Source: Trichomonas tenax (lineage: Eukaryota; Parabasalia; Trichomonadida; Trichomonadidae). Taken from it: a stretch of 38,237 bases of DNA. Below, piece by piece: positions 1 to 9,413 of this stretch. The position numbers and the translations under genes are program-made. Every line of letters starts with the position of its first letter. Within the stretch, counting starts at the first letter, position 1. The notes beneath the pieces were generated by a model that was not told the DNA's origin, made no database searches, and saw nothing but the letters and a program-made list of their open reading frames with translations. Where the stretch lies: positions 1 through 38,237 of the forward strand of contig JALKBU010000472.1 of the NCBI GenBank assembly GCA_023091735.1, given 5' to 3'.

Positions 1-84
1 CAGGATGCTGATAGCACAAATAACATCCTTCACTATAAGGCCACAACTACTCATAATGAAGTCTTCTTTGTCTTCCAACATTGA
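1..84 (+). CDS. Possible 3' end of a gene cut by the window edge
   Basis: Frame 1 is open from the first base and stops at TGA 82-84, giving 27 residues that end in VFFVFQH. The composition (mixed polar residues, a hydrophobic C-terminal strand) looks more like coding than the AT-rich sequence after it, but the stretch is too short to assign to a family. A copy of the TGACATGTAAA-type motif lies about 90 bp after the stop (around 172-187, in inverted orientation). Such motifs also follow the gene that ends at 37817, which is weak support for a gene end here. Confidence 0.3.
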   Translation, partial: QDADSTNNILHYKATTTHNEVFFVFQH

Positions 85-811
85 GTTCAATCCATTTCAA
101 GCTATTGATACTTTTCCATTTTTTCCCACACAAACATGTCACTTTCCTTTATTTTGACATTCTGACTTTACATGACAAAAATAAGTTGCTTGTCAGAAAA
201 GCACGTTGTTCTATTTTGTCCCAGTCCCATACTGTGATGGTTAAAAAGGATTTTTGTCAGATTATTTTCCAAAATCGCTAATATCATCGCTAACCCATAG
301 GCATAGTTGTATATTTATTGATTTTTAAGTATTGTCGAAAATAAGTCCGATATAAATCAAGGAAAAATTCAAAACATGTTTTCGATCAAAGTAAATACCA
401 CCAATAATCATTTAATTTGTTGTATATCAACTGCATAGTTGTTTGAAGCGAAAATTCGATATTTTCGAAAAACGATTTGATAAAAGATTCGAAATAGATT
501 TTTATTTGATATTTAGTTATATAACATTATCTGAGAGCGAATAACAGCATTTTTAAGCCAAAATAAAATTCATAAATTATTACCGAAAAATTTTTACATC
601 ACATATTTTGATAAATAAAATATCCTAAGATCGCGATAGAAAAAATGACACCAAGAATATTGAAGCGATATTAATCGTCTTTATCACAAATAAATTCAAA
701 TGATTATTTTTTAATTCTTTTAAAATTTTTATTTATGTAATGTTTTATAAAGTTTTTTTGATTTATTTTTTATTTTCTCAATAAAGCCGATTAATTTATA
801 TTTTATATTTG
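85..811. other. Intergenic, AT-rich, no convincing gene
   Basis: About 730 bp. An open frame at 81-281 starts from a TTG, is lysine- and phenylalanine-rich, and spans the TTTACATGACAAAAATAA repeat motif, so I do not accept it as a gene. The last 100 bp before the ATG at 812 are almost pure A/T, as in other promoter-proximal spacers here. No clear TCAYW initiator is present; TCAATA at about 778-783 is the nearest resemblance. Confidence 0.6.
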
Positions 812-3800
812 ATGGATGGCTATCCCACTTATGAAAGTATGTCAGCGTGGAGTTATAAGTACCATTTCTTCCAAAACATTTACGAGAAGGAGTCTGCCGT
901 CCCAAAGTTCCGATTATTCCTCGAAAGATTAATTTGCATTCAATTAACGTTAAAAGTGTTAGCGATACCACTGATTTTTTACAGGGTTAGAACATCTTCA
1001 TTCTCGAAAATTTTCTTTGTATTCACTTGGCAAGCAATATCTTTAGAATTTCTCGGAATCAAAATCATAACTTTTACACTATTAGTTTTTACATTCGTTT
1101 TCTCCATTGTTCTTATTATATACTACAATTATAGGTCATTCATGTATCTACATCATTTAAATGGCCCATTTTGCATTACAATCAAATGTTTATTTCCACT
1201 AATTCAATGTATTTCTGCTTCATCAGTGAGCTGGAGCATCTATAAACTCGTTTACAATGATCTTTATTTGTTTGTTTTAGCAGCATCGATATTTACATTC
1301 ATTGTTTCATCGATTTACTCATATTTAGGCTTCATGTTTTCAGGACCGTACATCGATCCCAAATCTATACGCTATTGCTCATGGGATCGCATGAAAATTT
1401 TTTGGATTATTTTGGCAACAAATTTGATTCAAATTCTTTGGATTCTTGACCAAATGTTTTGGTTCGGTGTTTACATAATATTCTTACTTTCCGCGTTATT
1501 GTGCGTCTTAATATTCATCTGGCTCTCGAAATTACCATTTATCACTGAAAGAGTGAATAAAATCGTCATTCTTTGGGATGGCTTAGTCATAACATTAATC
1601 ATCATCGCATCTATCGTTGTGGCAGGGTTAATCGACATAAGAGTTGGTCTTGCCCTATTTTTTATCTCATTTTTCGCTTGGTTCATCTTTTTAGCGAAAA
1701 TAGCATACAACTTTTTCTGCACAATGATTTTAAAGCAAAGTGGCTTCAATCCAGACTACATTTTCGATTCAGAAAATAATCTTCAACTTCCTGAATGTCC
1801 ACCAAGAGTTTTAATTACGTTGGTTCACTATCTAATGATCACAAATTACTACGATATCACTGCCATTTTAGTTACAGCCATCGATTCCGAACGAGATACG
1901 AAATTAACGATCGAATGTGCCAAAATGTTAATGATACTTAAGAATATTCCTTACAGAATACGTCTGAAACTGTCGGATATAGACTTAAGTGGCTTAAGCT
2001 TTGGCTTAAAACAAACTTTATACACGATATTATTCGAAGTTAATAGAATTAGAACGAATTTCGATGATATGGAAGAAGCAATGCAAATTATAGAGAATAA
2101 GAAGCAAAAAGCCAAAATATCTCTTTACGCCTTTGTTAATTCATTAATTGAATCAAATTCGACATTCGCAAAAGAAGTTAACGTCATCAATTTCGCCGTT
2201 GCATCACTGGAGTACAAAACAATGGCCAGATACAACTTAGAACGAAATCATCTCTATAATGACTTAATTAGCAGTTATGTTGATTATTTATTGAAGATTG
2301 ATGGTGATTACATCAATTCTGATAGAATAACTAACTCATTCGGTTCGTTGAAGCACTCTCTGATAAGAGTTAACGAATCACATCCAATATTAAATTTCAA
2401 TGATTCTCAAAAACCTTTAAACAGCGGAATTGTCAACTACAGCGAGATGATGTCGAACCAGAAGGCATTAGAAATGGTTCCAAACTGGAGTTTGCGATTG
2501 ATTATTTTGACAGCAACAATTCTTGTTTTATCTAATTTTTTTCCAGTTTTAACCGTCAAAAAGCACAAGAAAGAAAGAGGATTTTACAATAACGAATACT
2601 TCCAGTACAGCCACTCACCGCCGTACTACATTTGTGCATATACAATGCGGAACATCAATATTTATTTCAATATATTTAACAACTCTCTTGAAGAAAATAT
2701 AACGAAAATGTACGAAATACCAGGATTGAACAAACTCAGAGAATATCTTTCGCGAGCCAAATGCATGGACGACGGGAAATCAGTATTAGGAGGTCTTTTC
2801 GATAATCCCGAAGACTTCTCTGAAGAATTATATGGACTTTATAGTTATAGACTTGCGCAGTTTTACATTCAGTCAAAAGATGTCGAATTTAGAAACACGC
2901 ACAGATCTCTTGAAGTATACCATGAAAAGTTCATCCCTGTAATAGAAAGATACGACAAATGCGTGATGTCGATCAAGAAAGACACATCATTTAAACTTAT
3001 AGGAATTTGCTGTGGTGTTACTTTCATTTTCCTCGTTATCAACATCATTGTTATCTTTGGAAGTTTGGGAGGTGTTGTCAACAAAATAGTCAAGATATTC
3101 AATGGAATTGAAGTTTCAACACTTGAAGAGTTTAGATCGAATTTGTTCGTTACAATTCACTCAAAGAAAGCAACAGAAGCAGTTATGGAAGATATTGATA
3201 ATGACGGTGCTTTGGATTTGGACGAAATCGAAGCAGCCGAAGTTGTCGGCGTTCATAATCACGATTACACAGATATGATTGAACAAATCATGCAAGGACA
3301 GATTAATTTTAAGCCTTTTTCGCCAATGCACAGAAACTATTTCGCAATGTATTTGTTTCTTACATTTGCTTTGAGATATATTATGGGTTTCATTGTTGTT
3401 GAGATCTATGACAGAATGTTTATTTCTTATGTTCATTCCAACGCTTTAGAACACAGCACAATCAATTTCACTTCCAATTTGTTCTTGGAGATCGATGCTT
3501 ATTTAGCAAACGCAAGCGGAACTGAAGCTGTTGTTCCCAACAAACTTCCCATCAACAGTAGATATGGAAAAGATGTTGAACAAATCACTAAAAATTGGAA
3601 CAGTTTTCTTGATAAATATCCATACAACAATGGAACTGAAAGCCAGAAATTCATTAAATCCATTATTCACGATATATCGAAAGCCGTTGCTCGTCTCTGT
3701 GACATCAATCTCCATCAGCTTCATGCAGAGAACACAATAGAAAACACGCATTATTTGATGACACTGTTTTGTGAGTTTTGGATGATTTATTTCCTTTATG

Positions 3801-4939
3801 TTTTCATTGTAACAGGAAAATTCATTATGTCCAATGTTGCACACATTGTTCTCGTTTTAAGGAGCAAATACAGTTCCACGTTGTCGATATTGACCAATGC
3901 ATTAACATTTGCATGGAAGAATGAGCATGAATTTAATATGCAGCCAATCAGCGAAATGATTGTTAATCAGAGCAGAGATCCTGTTGTCTTCTTCGATATG
4001 AAGCTCAACATAACTGGAGCCAATCAGCAAGCAATCGCGCAGTTCGGACATTCAGATATCATCAACGATGGAACACATTTAGAAAGAATTATTCCTAAAT
4101 ACAAAAACGACGTCTTTTACCAATTCATGAAGAACATGAGAACTTCTTACGGCATCATTGCAAAACGAAACTTTGATTTTAAGGTTTTAACGAATGAAGG
4201 CGAAGAAGTTCCATTTTCCGGAACACTTATTCCTCTCAAAGATAATAACTTCGGTTTGATGATGAAGAATCAATCAGAAGTTGTCCAAATGAAATCAGAA
4301 ATGCAGCAATTGAGAAAACAAATTTTGTTGCTCCTTAAAAGACTTTTGCATCCGCAATTAGCGAATAAAATGATCTCAGATGACATGCCACAGCAAATAA
4401 CAGTTCCCGAAGTTGTTGTTTTCGCAGCAACACTCAAAAGAGTCAATTATGTGACAAGAGAACAAGATTTATATGATTACGAGATTACTGAAGTTTGCAT
4501 TTCAATCATTGACAGATTACTCAACAAATACAAAACTATAACAAGAATGAGAACTCTTAATGGTGATTTTTGTTTCATTACTGGTTTATTCGATGAAGAC
4601 ACACCAGAGAACAGACTGAAAATCACTTTAGAATTCGCAAGAGAAGCGGCAATTGCAATCAATGATTTCCTCGAATGCAGCGTTTTGCTTTCTGGAACTG
4701 TCAACATTGGAGGACCAATCCACTGCAGTTTCACTGGTATCTCGAGGACAATGTTTGACTTCTTTTCGGCAACGATTGTTTCAACATTTGATATCTTGGA
4801 TTTAGTTCCTGCAGGAAAATTGTTACTTTATGAAGAAGCTTATCAGTGTGTTGAAAACAAAGAATTATACATGATTTATAGGCCAGCAAGAGAACTGACT
4901 CGAAACATCTATATTTTGCAGACCTATCTATGCATGTAA
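812..4939 (+). CDS. Multi-TM cyclase-like receptor with EF-hand, PAS and degenerate class III cyclase domain
   Basis: The ATG at 812 gives 1375 residues. About eight hydrophobic segments lie within residues 39-303, then a long soluble region (305-557) and four further TM segments near 560-580, 727-750, 843-865 and 981-1005. With the N-terminus inside, this places 580-726 and 866-980 outside (the second has NFT, NAS and NGT sequons) and 750-842 and the C-terminus in the cytosol. Residues 794-805 are a textbook EF-hand loop (DIDNDGALDLDE). A PAS domain starts near 1050 (DPVVFFDM) and a class III nucleotide cyclase homology domain fills 1195-1375. In that domain the first metal-binding Asp is Ala (FAA at 1204-1206), while an NGD motif at the second metal site remains. 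Trichomonads have many such membrane cyclase-like proteins. I infer a sensor whose cyclase domain may be inactive or need a partner. TAATAAA at the stop is a likely poly(A) signal. Confidence 0.85.
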   Translation: MDGYPTYESMSAWSYKYHFFQNIYEKESAVPKFRLFLERLICIQLTLKVLAIPLIFYRVRTSSFSKIFFVFTWQAISLEFLGIKIITFTLLVFTFVFSIVLIIYYNYRSFMYLHHLNGPFCITIKCLFPLIQCISASSVSWSIYKLVYNDLYLFVLAASIFTFIVSSIYSYLGFMFSGPYIDPKSIRYCSWDRMKIFWIILATNLIQILWILDQMFWFGVYIIFLLSALLCVLIFIWLSKLPFITERVNKIVILWDGLVITLIIIASIVVAGLIDIRVGLALFFISFFAWFIFLAKIAYNFFCTMILKQSGFNPDYIFDSENNLQLPECPPRVLITLVHYLMITNYYDITAILVTAIDSERDTKLTIECAKMLMILKNIPYRIRLKLSDIDLSGLSFGLKQTLYTILFEVNRIRTNFDDMEEAMQIIENKKQKAKISLYAFVNSLIESNSTFAKEVNVINFAVASLEYKTMARYNLERNHLYNDLISSYVDYLLKIDGDYINSDRITNSFGSLKHSLIRVNESHPILNFNDSQKPLNSGIVNYSEMMSNQKALEMVPNWSLRLIILTATILVLSNFFPVLTVKKHKKERGFYNNEYFQYSHSPPYYICAYTMRNINIYFNIFNNSLEENITKMYEIPGLNKLREYLSRAKCMDDGKSVLGGLFDNPEDFSEELYGLYSYRLAQFYIQSKDVEFRNTHRSLEVYHEKFIPVIERYDKCVMSIKKDTSFKLIGICCGVTFIFLVINIIVIFGSLGGVVNKIVKIFNGIEVSTLEEFRSNLFVTIHSKKATEAVMEDIDNDGALDLDEIEAAEVVGVHNHDYTDMIEQIMQGQINFKPFSPMHRNYFAMYLFLTFALRYIMGFIVVEIYDRMFISYVHSNALEHSTINFTSNLFLEIDAYLANASGTEAVVPNKLPINSRYGKDVEQITKNWNSFLDKYPYNNGTESQKFIKSIIHDISKAVARLCDINLHQLHAENTIENTHYLMTLFCEFWMIYFLYVFIVTGKFIMSNVAHIVLVLRSKYSSTLSILTNALTFAWKNEHEFNMQPISEMIVNQSRDPVVFFDMKLNITGANQQAIAQFGHSDIINDGTHLERIIPKYKNDVFYQFMKNMRTSYGIIAKRNFDFKVLTNEGEEVPFSGTLIPLKDNNFGLMMKNQSEVVQMKSEMQQLRKQILLLLKRLLHPQLANKMISDDMPQQITVPEVVVFAATLKRVNYVTREQDLYDYEITEVCISIIDRLLNKYKTITRMRTLNGDFCFITGLFDEDTPENRLKITLEFAREAAIAINDFLECSVLLSGTVNIGGPIHCSFTGISRTMFDFFSATIVSTFDILDLVPAGKLLLYEEAYQCVENKELYMIYRPARELTRNIYILQTYLCM

Positions 4940-5328
4940 TAAATATTATGTTTGTTAAATTTTTTTTCACGAACATATATTTATTCATTTTTTCTTGACA
5001 TTGATAATAGATTTTATATTTCTGTTATGATAAATATATAGTTTACTAACTATAGTTTTGTTTCATATGTGATTTATTTCATTATGACATATATTCAAAG
5101 AGTTATTGTGAATAGAAATGAAAATGTAAACAATGAGAAAATTTTTGATGTTTACTGTATTATTAATCCATAAGAATGATTGATGTTATAGATAATTTAA
5201 TAGTATTGGATGTGTTCTTTTGATTGATGATGGTTTGGAGAATCAAAAACGAAAATCTTTGTCAAAAATCCTCAAAATAAAATTTTTCAATAATTTAAAT
5301 ATAAATTCTTTATGATGTAATTCAAAGA
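4940..5328. other. Intergenic between cyclase-like gene and Maverick element
   Basis: About 390 bp of AT-rich sequence with no open frame of note. It is the left flank of the mobile element: the pre-insertion spacer would have run from here directly into the sequence now at 11981. Confidence 0.6.
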
Positions 5329-5333
5329 TTTAT
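5329..5333. repeat. Left target-site duplication TTTAT
   Basis: TTTAT directly precedes the left terminus (AGTAGTATAC) and is repeated directly after the right terminus at 11976-11980. Five bp is within the 5-6 bp range known for Maverick/Polinton integration. Confidence 0.75.
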
Positions 5334-5662
5334 AGTAGTATACAGATTGTGATTTTTCGGGGTAATCCAAAATTTGGCTAACCCTAAAAACAGCAATCTG
5401 AGAATATCCATAATCATAACTTCCCTAATATATATAAAATAAACAATTTTCCTATAATTTATATCAAAATCTTAATAATTTCTTATAATTTGTTATTAAA
5501 ATTCTTATGGAAGGGATTTATCAATGATTTTCTATAATTTGTTAAAATAAAAAATATTTTTTATATGTTTTTCTCTAATAAATAATGGAGTACTCAGACA
5601 ACCATTCAAATGATTGCATTCCAACATTTTCTAAAATGTTGGCAGAACAAGAGATTCTTAAT
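5334..5662 (+). repeat. Left terminal inverted repeat of the Maverick
   Basis: The sequence from AGTAGTATACAG to GAGATTCTTAAT matches the reverse complement of 11649-11975 with only a few differences (for example CTTCCCTA versus CTTTCCTA, and a small TA indel). It contains the promoter region and first ~26 codons of the TIR-borne ORF at 5585. Confidence 0.9.
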
Positions 5663-5893
5663 TTAACACAGGAACAATTTAATGAAATTTTCATTGGTGG
5701 AAATCCTAAAGTAGATGATGAAGAAAATGTCAAATGTAAATTATATACTATTTATAAAAATCTTTTGAAAATTACCGGATGAGCTCATGAAAATATTTCT
5801 GAACCAAAACGCGCTAAGAAAAATAAAGTTATAACTATCTTAAATAATATCATATTGAAACTTAACGAATGTGATTTGGTGTTACACGCTTAG
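5585..5893 (+). pseudogene. Maverick TIR-borne small gene with premature TGA
   Basis: The ATG at 5585 lies inside the left TIR. The frame runs 65 codons to TGA at 5780-5782 and then continues open for 36 more codons, rich in K, N and I, to TAG at 5891-5893. The right-hand inverted copy (11095-11209) has TGT at the position of the internal TGA, so the left copy has suffered a nonsense mutation of what was a protein of about 100 residues. The product is charged, with no membrane segment, and I do not recognise it. Being TIR-encoded, it would originally have been present at both ends. Confidence 0.55.
5777..5892 (+). repeat. Left subterminal inverted repeat, continuation of the TIR
   Basis: This 116-bp stretch (GGATGAGCTCATGAAAAT onward) matches the reverse complement of 11095-11209 with a handful of substitutions. 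It is separated from the left TIR by 114 bp and from the right TIR by about 440 bp, so the original TIR was probably at least 560 bp long and was replaced in its middle on the right side. Confidence 0.8.
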
Positions 5894-5902
5894 GACCAAT
5901 AT

Positions 5903-6435
5903 TAATATTTGATTACTAGAAGTTTTCAATTACGTACAGTTGATTGCCATGACCAATCGGCACCATTTACCCAAGGACAAGAAACAAGAATTGCTATAAC
6001 ACATTCTGATTTTGATATCACACAATTGACAGATGGATTTTTTACATTTAATGTTAAATCTTCACTTAGATGGACTTTCTACAGATGTTACCAATGAAGA
6101 ACATTTGTGTAAACTTTTCGTTGGATTTAAATCAAGTAATCAAATATTCGATCAATTAGAAATAATGTGTAATAACAGATCTACAGGATATCAGCAAAAT
6201 GAATGTATACGTGAAGGATTTGCTTATAGTACTATCAAACCACATAATGAGAAAAAGACCAAGAAATATACACATTCTTTAAATGAAAACGTTGAAAATC
6301 TTTCAGAATCTATTGCTGGAACATACATTAATTTAATGGATTTCAAAGAAAATAACGGATATAAGGAAGTGAGCTTTGAACTTAATGTCCCTATTGAAGA
6401 TCTTTTGAGTTTACAAGCTTTCGATATGTTTGTTA
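5903..6435 (+). pseudogene. Maverick major-capsid-like gene, frameshifted and 3'-truncated
   Basis: Two overlapping frames make one protein. The first (from about 5906) carries ITRSFQLRTVD, FTQGQETRIA and SDFDITQLTDGFFTFNV, and shifts by one base near 6065 into the second, which continues LDGLSTDVTNEEHLC through FELNVPIEDLLSLQAFDMF. Coding then stops making sense at about 6430, where the sequence becomes the antisense of the next gene. No ATG heads the first frame, so the 5' end is also damaged. The beta-rich pattern and its position in a Maverick fit the N-terminal part of the double-jelly-roll capsid protein of these elements. I base this on general resemblance, so the protein name is tentative while its being a broken element gene is clear. 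Confidence 0.55.
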
Positions 6436-6724
6436 TCCCAATTTTCTCAGCAATTTTTTTTATCGAATCATTATTTCTTAGTATACAATTTCTAACATTA
6501 CTTATTTCATCACCTACATAACTTTTAGTTGTAAAATTATCTGATAATATATTTGGTAATGTACCATCAGCATCCATTTCTTTAACTTTATCAGTAATTT
6601 GTTCTTTAATTTCTTCAACAATAGGACCATTGTTAATAATTTCCTTAACGATTTCGATAGTTGTTGAAATACCTACTATAGATTCTTTCACTGTATTAAT
6701 TTCAGTAATTATTTTTGCTAACAT
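6430..6724 (-). pseudogene. Maverick coiled-coil protein, 3'-truncated
   Basis: The ATG at 6724 opens about 98 residues: an N-terminal heptad-like region (MLAKIITEINTVKESI, then IVEEIKEQITDKVKEM), a short linker (TLPNILSDNF) and another helical stretch (KSYVGDEISNVRN, KKIAEKIG). At about 6430 it runs into the antisense of the capsid-like gene; the frame stays open by chance to 6224, giving a 166-residue chimeric ORF. Such trimeric-coiled-coil patterns occur in fibre or stalk proteins of viruses and virus-like elements, but no specific family is recognised. Confidence 0.5.
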
Positions 6725-6814
6725 TTATATGCGAAAAAAACATCACAGTTAAGCATTATAAAATATTTTATAATATTTACCCAAAAAATAAAAATTATAA
6801 TTGGACCAATATAT

Positions 6815-7381
6815 TTAGTATTGATTAATATCTTTTGTGTTAGGATTTTCTTCAGATCCTTCAGTAGCAACAACTTCATCAGTACCGTCCTTAAGTATTG
6901 TCTTGGATTCCTTAAGTGGTGATGCTTTTACTGGATCAAGTAAATTCGGCTTACCATCATCATCTTTTTGTACTGTAACATCATTAGAAGAATTAAATCC
7001 TAGTTGTTCTTGAACTTGCTATTTTTCAAAGGCCTTACCATTTTCGAAGAAATACTTGATAACATTATTAAAGAATATTTTCTGATCATTACGAGCATCA
7101 CTCTTATATGTTTCTATAGCTTTTCTCCATTCGATATTATCTGGATGTTTCTTATTTTCAAGAATTCCTAAAACTTCTTTATTTTTTCCACTAGTATTCA
7201 TCATCAAATTAATAAATGTAGGATCCTGAATATTTTGTCTACCAATTAAATAAAGAATAGCATAATTAGGATCTATAAATCCATCATCTTTAACTTGCCA
7301 ATCAATATTTCCATTAACTAAGGCATTCATAATAACATCGGCATCAACTCTAGAAGTTTTAAATTCTTTGAATTTGTTCAT
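6815..7381 (-). pseudogene. Maverick gene of unknown function, interrupted by one TAG
   Basis: The ATG at 7381 starts 120 codons (MNKFKEFKTSRVDADVIMNA..., with YLIGRQNIQDPTF). A TAG at 7019-7021 follows GKAFEK, after which the same frame stays open for about 67 codons of polar, acidic sequence (QVQEQLGFNSSNDV ... NPNTKDINQY) to TAA at 6815-6817. The continuity and composition argue that the TAG is a recent nonsense mutation in a ~188-residue protein. No family is recognised. It lies 24 bp after the end of the broken gene at 7406-8192, on the same strand. Confidence 0.55.
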
Positions 7382-7405
7382 TTAGAAATTATTGGCAAAC
7401 AATGT

Positions 7406-8192
7406 TCACCATCTATTAAGATTATTCTTAATGAACCATTTAAACGATTCATAATCTTTATTAATATGAGCCTTTTCTACAAAATAATAAAACAGTAGTC
7501 TTTCAACAATTCTTATATAAAATAACCTGTAAAGAATCATAGGTGAAACAATTTTACGGAATAACTTAATAGCAGCAATTTCACCATCGAATACAGTTGG
7601 TAACCTTTCATTGTAAACAGCATTCATAAATCCATAATGAGAAAATAGCTTAACAAATATTGAAAATGTAGATAACTTTCCTTAGGCTTTGTTGGCATTT
7701 TATAATTATATTTAGCCAAATCATAATATTTTTACCTTGTGAGATCTCATATTTCCACGGATTATCAGCTGTTGATCTATATGTTTGATCTTTTATCCAT
7801 TTACTCATAGGTCCTGCGTCTAATCTTTTTTCTAAAGTACTGTTTTCTTGATAATAGAGTTTTCGCTGCGGATAATCTGATGGTCTTAATTGATAGCCAT
7901 TAACAATAAATGGTTTACCAGATTTATCAAAAACAACAGTTTCCGTAGTAGAATCACCATTAATATCCACTTCTCAAGGTTCAGGTAATCCACGTTTATA
8001 AGCATAATCCTTAGCATATGATAGATCTGCTAACTGTGGTATTTTCTGAATTTCTGCCTTATGATTCAAAATAACATTTATCAGAGAATCGTATAAATCT
8101 TTTTGACTGTCTGAATATTGCTGTGAATAAACCCTTTGTTTTCTCTTATCTTCTCCAGTAAGAAGATTATCAATAGTCCAATGTTTTTCCAT
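7406..8192 (-). pseudogene. Maverick gene of unknown function, broken by a stop and two frameshifts
   Basis: The ATG at 8192 opens MEKHWTIDNLLTGEDKRKQR..., which meets TGA at 7974-7976 after GLPEP. The same frame continues with EVDINGDSTTETVVFDKSG through KYEISQGKN. Near 7735 coding moves to another frame (YYDLAKYNYKMPTKPKESY) and near 7632 it moves again to the frame of MNAVYNERLPTVFDGEIAA, ending in NNLNRW at 7406. Together these make one protein of about 260 residues. It has no membrane segment or motif that I can assign. Confidence 0.5.
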
Positions 8193-8339
8193 TTAATAAA
8201 AATAAAAAAATCATATTAATATAAATTATAGGTATTATTTCAACCACGTTATTTTTAAAATAATGTTGGATTCAATAAATGTTATTATTGCAAAATTAAT
8301 AATTGCTGAGGGTCAACCTTTTATAGTTTGACTGCGATA

Positions 8340-8984
8340 TTAAATTATTTTAACATCGCGTATATTTGCGTCAATATATTCTCTGAGAGATTTATATTTG
8401 TTTCATATTTCATTAATAGTTTCAGAAATTTTTAATTGGTATAACAAATATTGTAGTTGTTGTCGAGAATATCCTGAGAAAATAAATATTGTGGATAAAT
8501 TTGATTTAAGATTTGTTGATAATGCTTTCCAAAAATGTATTAATACAAAAAATGAAAATTGTATATGACGGCATTTGGTCATAAGATCATTAAATATAGA
8601 TGTTTGGTCAGAAATTGCCTTAGTATTTGTGGCATCTTCTAAAATTACAACTGTATGTAAATAATCTAAATCAAAATTGCTAATAAATAATTTTTCAAAA
8701 ATTTCATTGGCAATATTATCCAGAACTTCTTGTTCTAAATGGTTATCTTTAATTTGATTGTAAAATCTCTTATATTTAATTATTTCCTTAATAAGTTTCG
8801 GGCCATCTTTATACGATACATATATCACATAAGTTTCTATCAGGTCAGCACATCTGTCAAAAGTTTCATCATTAGCTTCACCATCTTTTTTCACATATAT
8901 TATTAGATGTGTTTCTCTGGAATGTCTTGATAATTTAATTATTTCTTTAGTCATAGTGAATGTTTTACCAGTACGTTGTCTCAA
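8340..8984 (-). pseudogene. Maverick packaging ATPase (FtsK/HerA, A32-like), 5'-truncated
   Basis: The reading frame begins in the phosphate-binding loop (RTGKTFTMTKEIIKL at about 8975-8930): the GKT is present but the first loop glycine and the strand before it are missing, and there is no ATG. Further on are a Walker B-like strand (LHTVVILEDAT) and the pattern CRHIQFSFFVLIHFWKALS...LKSNLSTIFIF, as in poxvirus A32-type genome-packaging ATPases, which Mavericks share. It stops at TGA 8403-8405 after ETINEI, but the frame continues open 20 more codons (NKYKSLREYIDANIRDVKII) to TAA at 8340. In an intact element it would drive DNA into capsids; this copy cannot. Confidence 0.65.
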
Positions 8985-9304
8985 GTTATTCCTGATGATA
9001 ATTATTATATGAAAATATTTAAAACGTTTGTTGATAATAATTCGGAAGTAATAAATTATTTATATCAGAAACTTATACAACGTGAATATAACAATAAAGA
9101 TATAACAACCATAATTTACGAAAAACATATAAAAATCATATTATTTGAGTGTGCTCTTTATCATAAAACCAACTCTACAAAATTCGAAACATTACCCAAA
9201 GATATACAAAAACGTATTAAGAAAATACCTACAAAAATGTCCACTAAGGATATGTACGAATATTATAAATATAATTATAACATTTATAATATTAACAAAA
9301 ATAA
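8976..9304 (+). pseudogene. Maverick plus-strand fragment, unknown
   Basis: This is an open frame without an ATG at its start; it overlaps the broken P-loop end of the ATPase frame on the other strand. It encodes about 105 residues, helical and very rich in I, N, K and Y (DNNSEVINYLYQKL, KFETLPKDIQKRIKKIP). Low-complexity AT-rich coding of this kind could be a remnant of a larger gene joined here by the deletion that removed the ATPase 5' end. No family is recognised, and chance openness cannot be excluded. Confidence 0.35.
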
Positions 9305-9413
9305 GTGAATTAATGAAATCAAAATTTATGAAGATAATGAAAATAAAAAAAATTATTAGAAAAAAATACAAGCAAACAATTCACAAATAAATTCCGCAAA
9401 TAATTACAAGAAT

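Noticed and set aside
81..281. 66-residue plus-strand open frame near the left edge
   Set aside because: It starts at TTG, has low-complexity K/F/H content and spans a repeat motif; nothing supports translation.
6224..6724. A single 166-residue minus-strand gene
   Set aside because: Its last third is antisense of the capsid-like gene, so the long frame is an accident of the junction at about 6430.
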